Assembly (NCBI GenBank): GCA_030605665.1
Contig: JAUWHW010000026.1
Coordinates: forward strand, 1-40,242
From: Dehalococcoidia bacterium
Lineage (GTDB): Bacteria > Chloroflexota > Dehalococcoidia > GIF9 > AB-539-J10
Reading direction: 5' to 3'
Length of the DNA stretch: 40,242 nt
Part shown: piece by piece, positions 39,915-40,242 of the stretch
How the letters are laid out: each line of letters starts with the position of its first letter
Position numbering within the stretch: position 1 is the stretch's first letter
Notes under the pieces: generated by a model
Database searches by the model: none
Told to the model about the DNA's origin: nothing
The model's input: the letters and a program-made list of their open reading frames with translations, nothing else
Made by a program: the position numbers and the translations under genes

Positions 39915-40058
39915 GTGGGTAACGTGCGTTTTTCTCTCCCTGAGGAACTTCACCAAGATTTGAAGCACCAAGCTATTGACCAACGCATAGCTTTGAAGGA
40001 CTTGATTGTTAAGATGCTTCAGGAGTATATTGACCACTGTAAGGAGCGGAAGACCTAG
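39915..40058 (+). CDS. small ribbon-helix-helix (CopG/Arc-like) protein
   Basis: A 47-residue protein starting VGNVRFSLPEELHQDLKHQA (first V read as M), then helix RIALKDLIVKMLQEYIDHCK: a beta strand and two helices as in ribbon-helix-helix repressors and plasmid-type antitoxins. GTG 39915 follows AAGG by 8 bases; GTG 39906 is an alternative. A consensus promoter and a direct repeat lie upstream, suggesting self-repression. No toxin partner is seen within the window, but a new gene starts 93 bp downstream and is cut by the edge. Confidence 0.65.
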   Translation: MGNVRFSLPEELHQDLKHQAIDQRIALKDLIVKMLQEYIDHCKERKT

Positions 40059-40151
40059 AAGGATAACGAGGATTTTAAAGAGTAATGGATTGAATTTGTT
40101 AGCATTCGGTTGTATTATACTATGTAACCAAATACATAAAAGGAGAGTTCC

Positions 40152-40242
40152 ATGCACACAATAAGGGTGAGCAAAATATCAGCCAGAAAGCTAACTATAC
40201 TCCTGCTGTTGTCAGCAGAAAATGCAAGCGGGAGACTAAAGC
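40152..40242 (+). CDS. unidentified gene, cut by the window end
   Basis: An open frame begins with ATG 40152 after a good AAAAGGAGAG site and reads MHTIRVSKISARKLTILLLL then SAENASGRLK to the edge. A possible promoter is TTGAAT (40090-40095) and TATTAT (40113-40118), 17 bp apart. Thirty residues are too few to name a family. Confidence 0.5.
   Translation, partial: MHTIRVSKISARKLTILLLLSAENASGRLK

Noticed and set aside
39738..40157. Minus-strand 139-codon frame
   Set aside because: It runs antisense through the consensus promoter and the ribbon-helix-helix gene, has low-complexity residues and no ribosome site.

Overview
This 40 kb window reads as a dense stretch of an anaerobic bacterial chromosome of moderate G+C. 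The best fit is an uncultured member of Dehalococcoidia (Chloroflexota). The reasons are an archaeal-type V-ATPase operon beside ordinary bacterial genes (ftsK, trmD, rplS, priA, def, RNase J), an archaeal-type phosphoglycerate mutase, an anaerobe's oxygen-defence set (rubrerythrins, superoxide reductase, flavodiiron protein), and many small dispersed palindromic repeats. The taxonomic call is inference; no rRNA gene is present.

Layout. 1-8079 (+): tldD (cut by the edge), tldE, a PAC2-family gene, type-4 uracil-DNA glycosylase, RNase J and ftsK. 8169-11937: apgM (-), a repeat-filled gap, a ROK sugar kinase, a small membrane protein and a chagasin-like lipoprotein. 12217-14932: an accessory island on the minus strand with an HNH nuclease, a small membrane protein and a BrnT/CopG-like toxin-antitoxin pair, bounded and split by degenerate tRNA-Val 3' fragments. 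14935-24119 (-): a complete V-ATPase operon in the order H-I-K-E-C-F-A-B-D followed by an archaeal-type UPF0216 gene. 24330-27856 (+): trmD, rplS, priA. 27901-38659 (+): a long redox and sulfur-trafficking array. 38856 to the end: def, a truncated-looking surface protein (-), and a small ribbon-helix-helix gene behind a consensus promoter.

How the genes work together. In the redox array a small glutaredoxin sits beside an AhpF-like disulfide reductase, with several diiron ferritin-like proteins, a 41-residue desulforedoxin, superoxide reductase, rubrerythrin with a rubredoxin tail, a flavin reductase-rubredoxin fusion (Hrb type) and its partner flavodiiron oxidase. Together they can carry NAD(P)H electrons to O2, peroxide, superoxide or NO. 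Embedded in it is a NifS-IscU-zinc ribbon-DsrE-TusA cassette whose NifS lacks the PLP-binding lysine. The V-ATPase c subunit keeps all five residues that bind Na+ in Enterococcus NtpK, so this may be a sodium pump or synthase.

The most unusual features are the NifS without its lysine, palindromic repeats translated in frame inside tldE and apgM and as the C-termini of ntpA and ntpB, the nested tRNA-Val fragments around the toxin-antitoxin island, a frameshifted Hsp20 gene, and short remnants of sufC-like and dehydrogenase-like genes between the redox genes.
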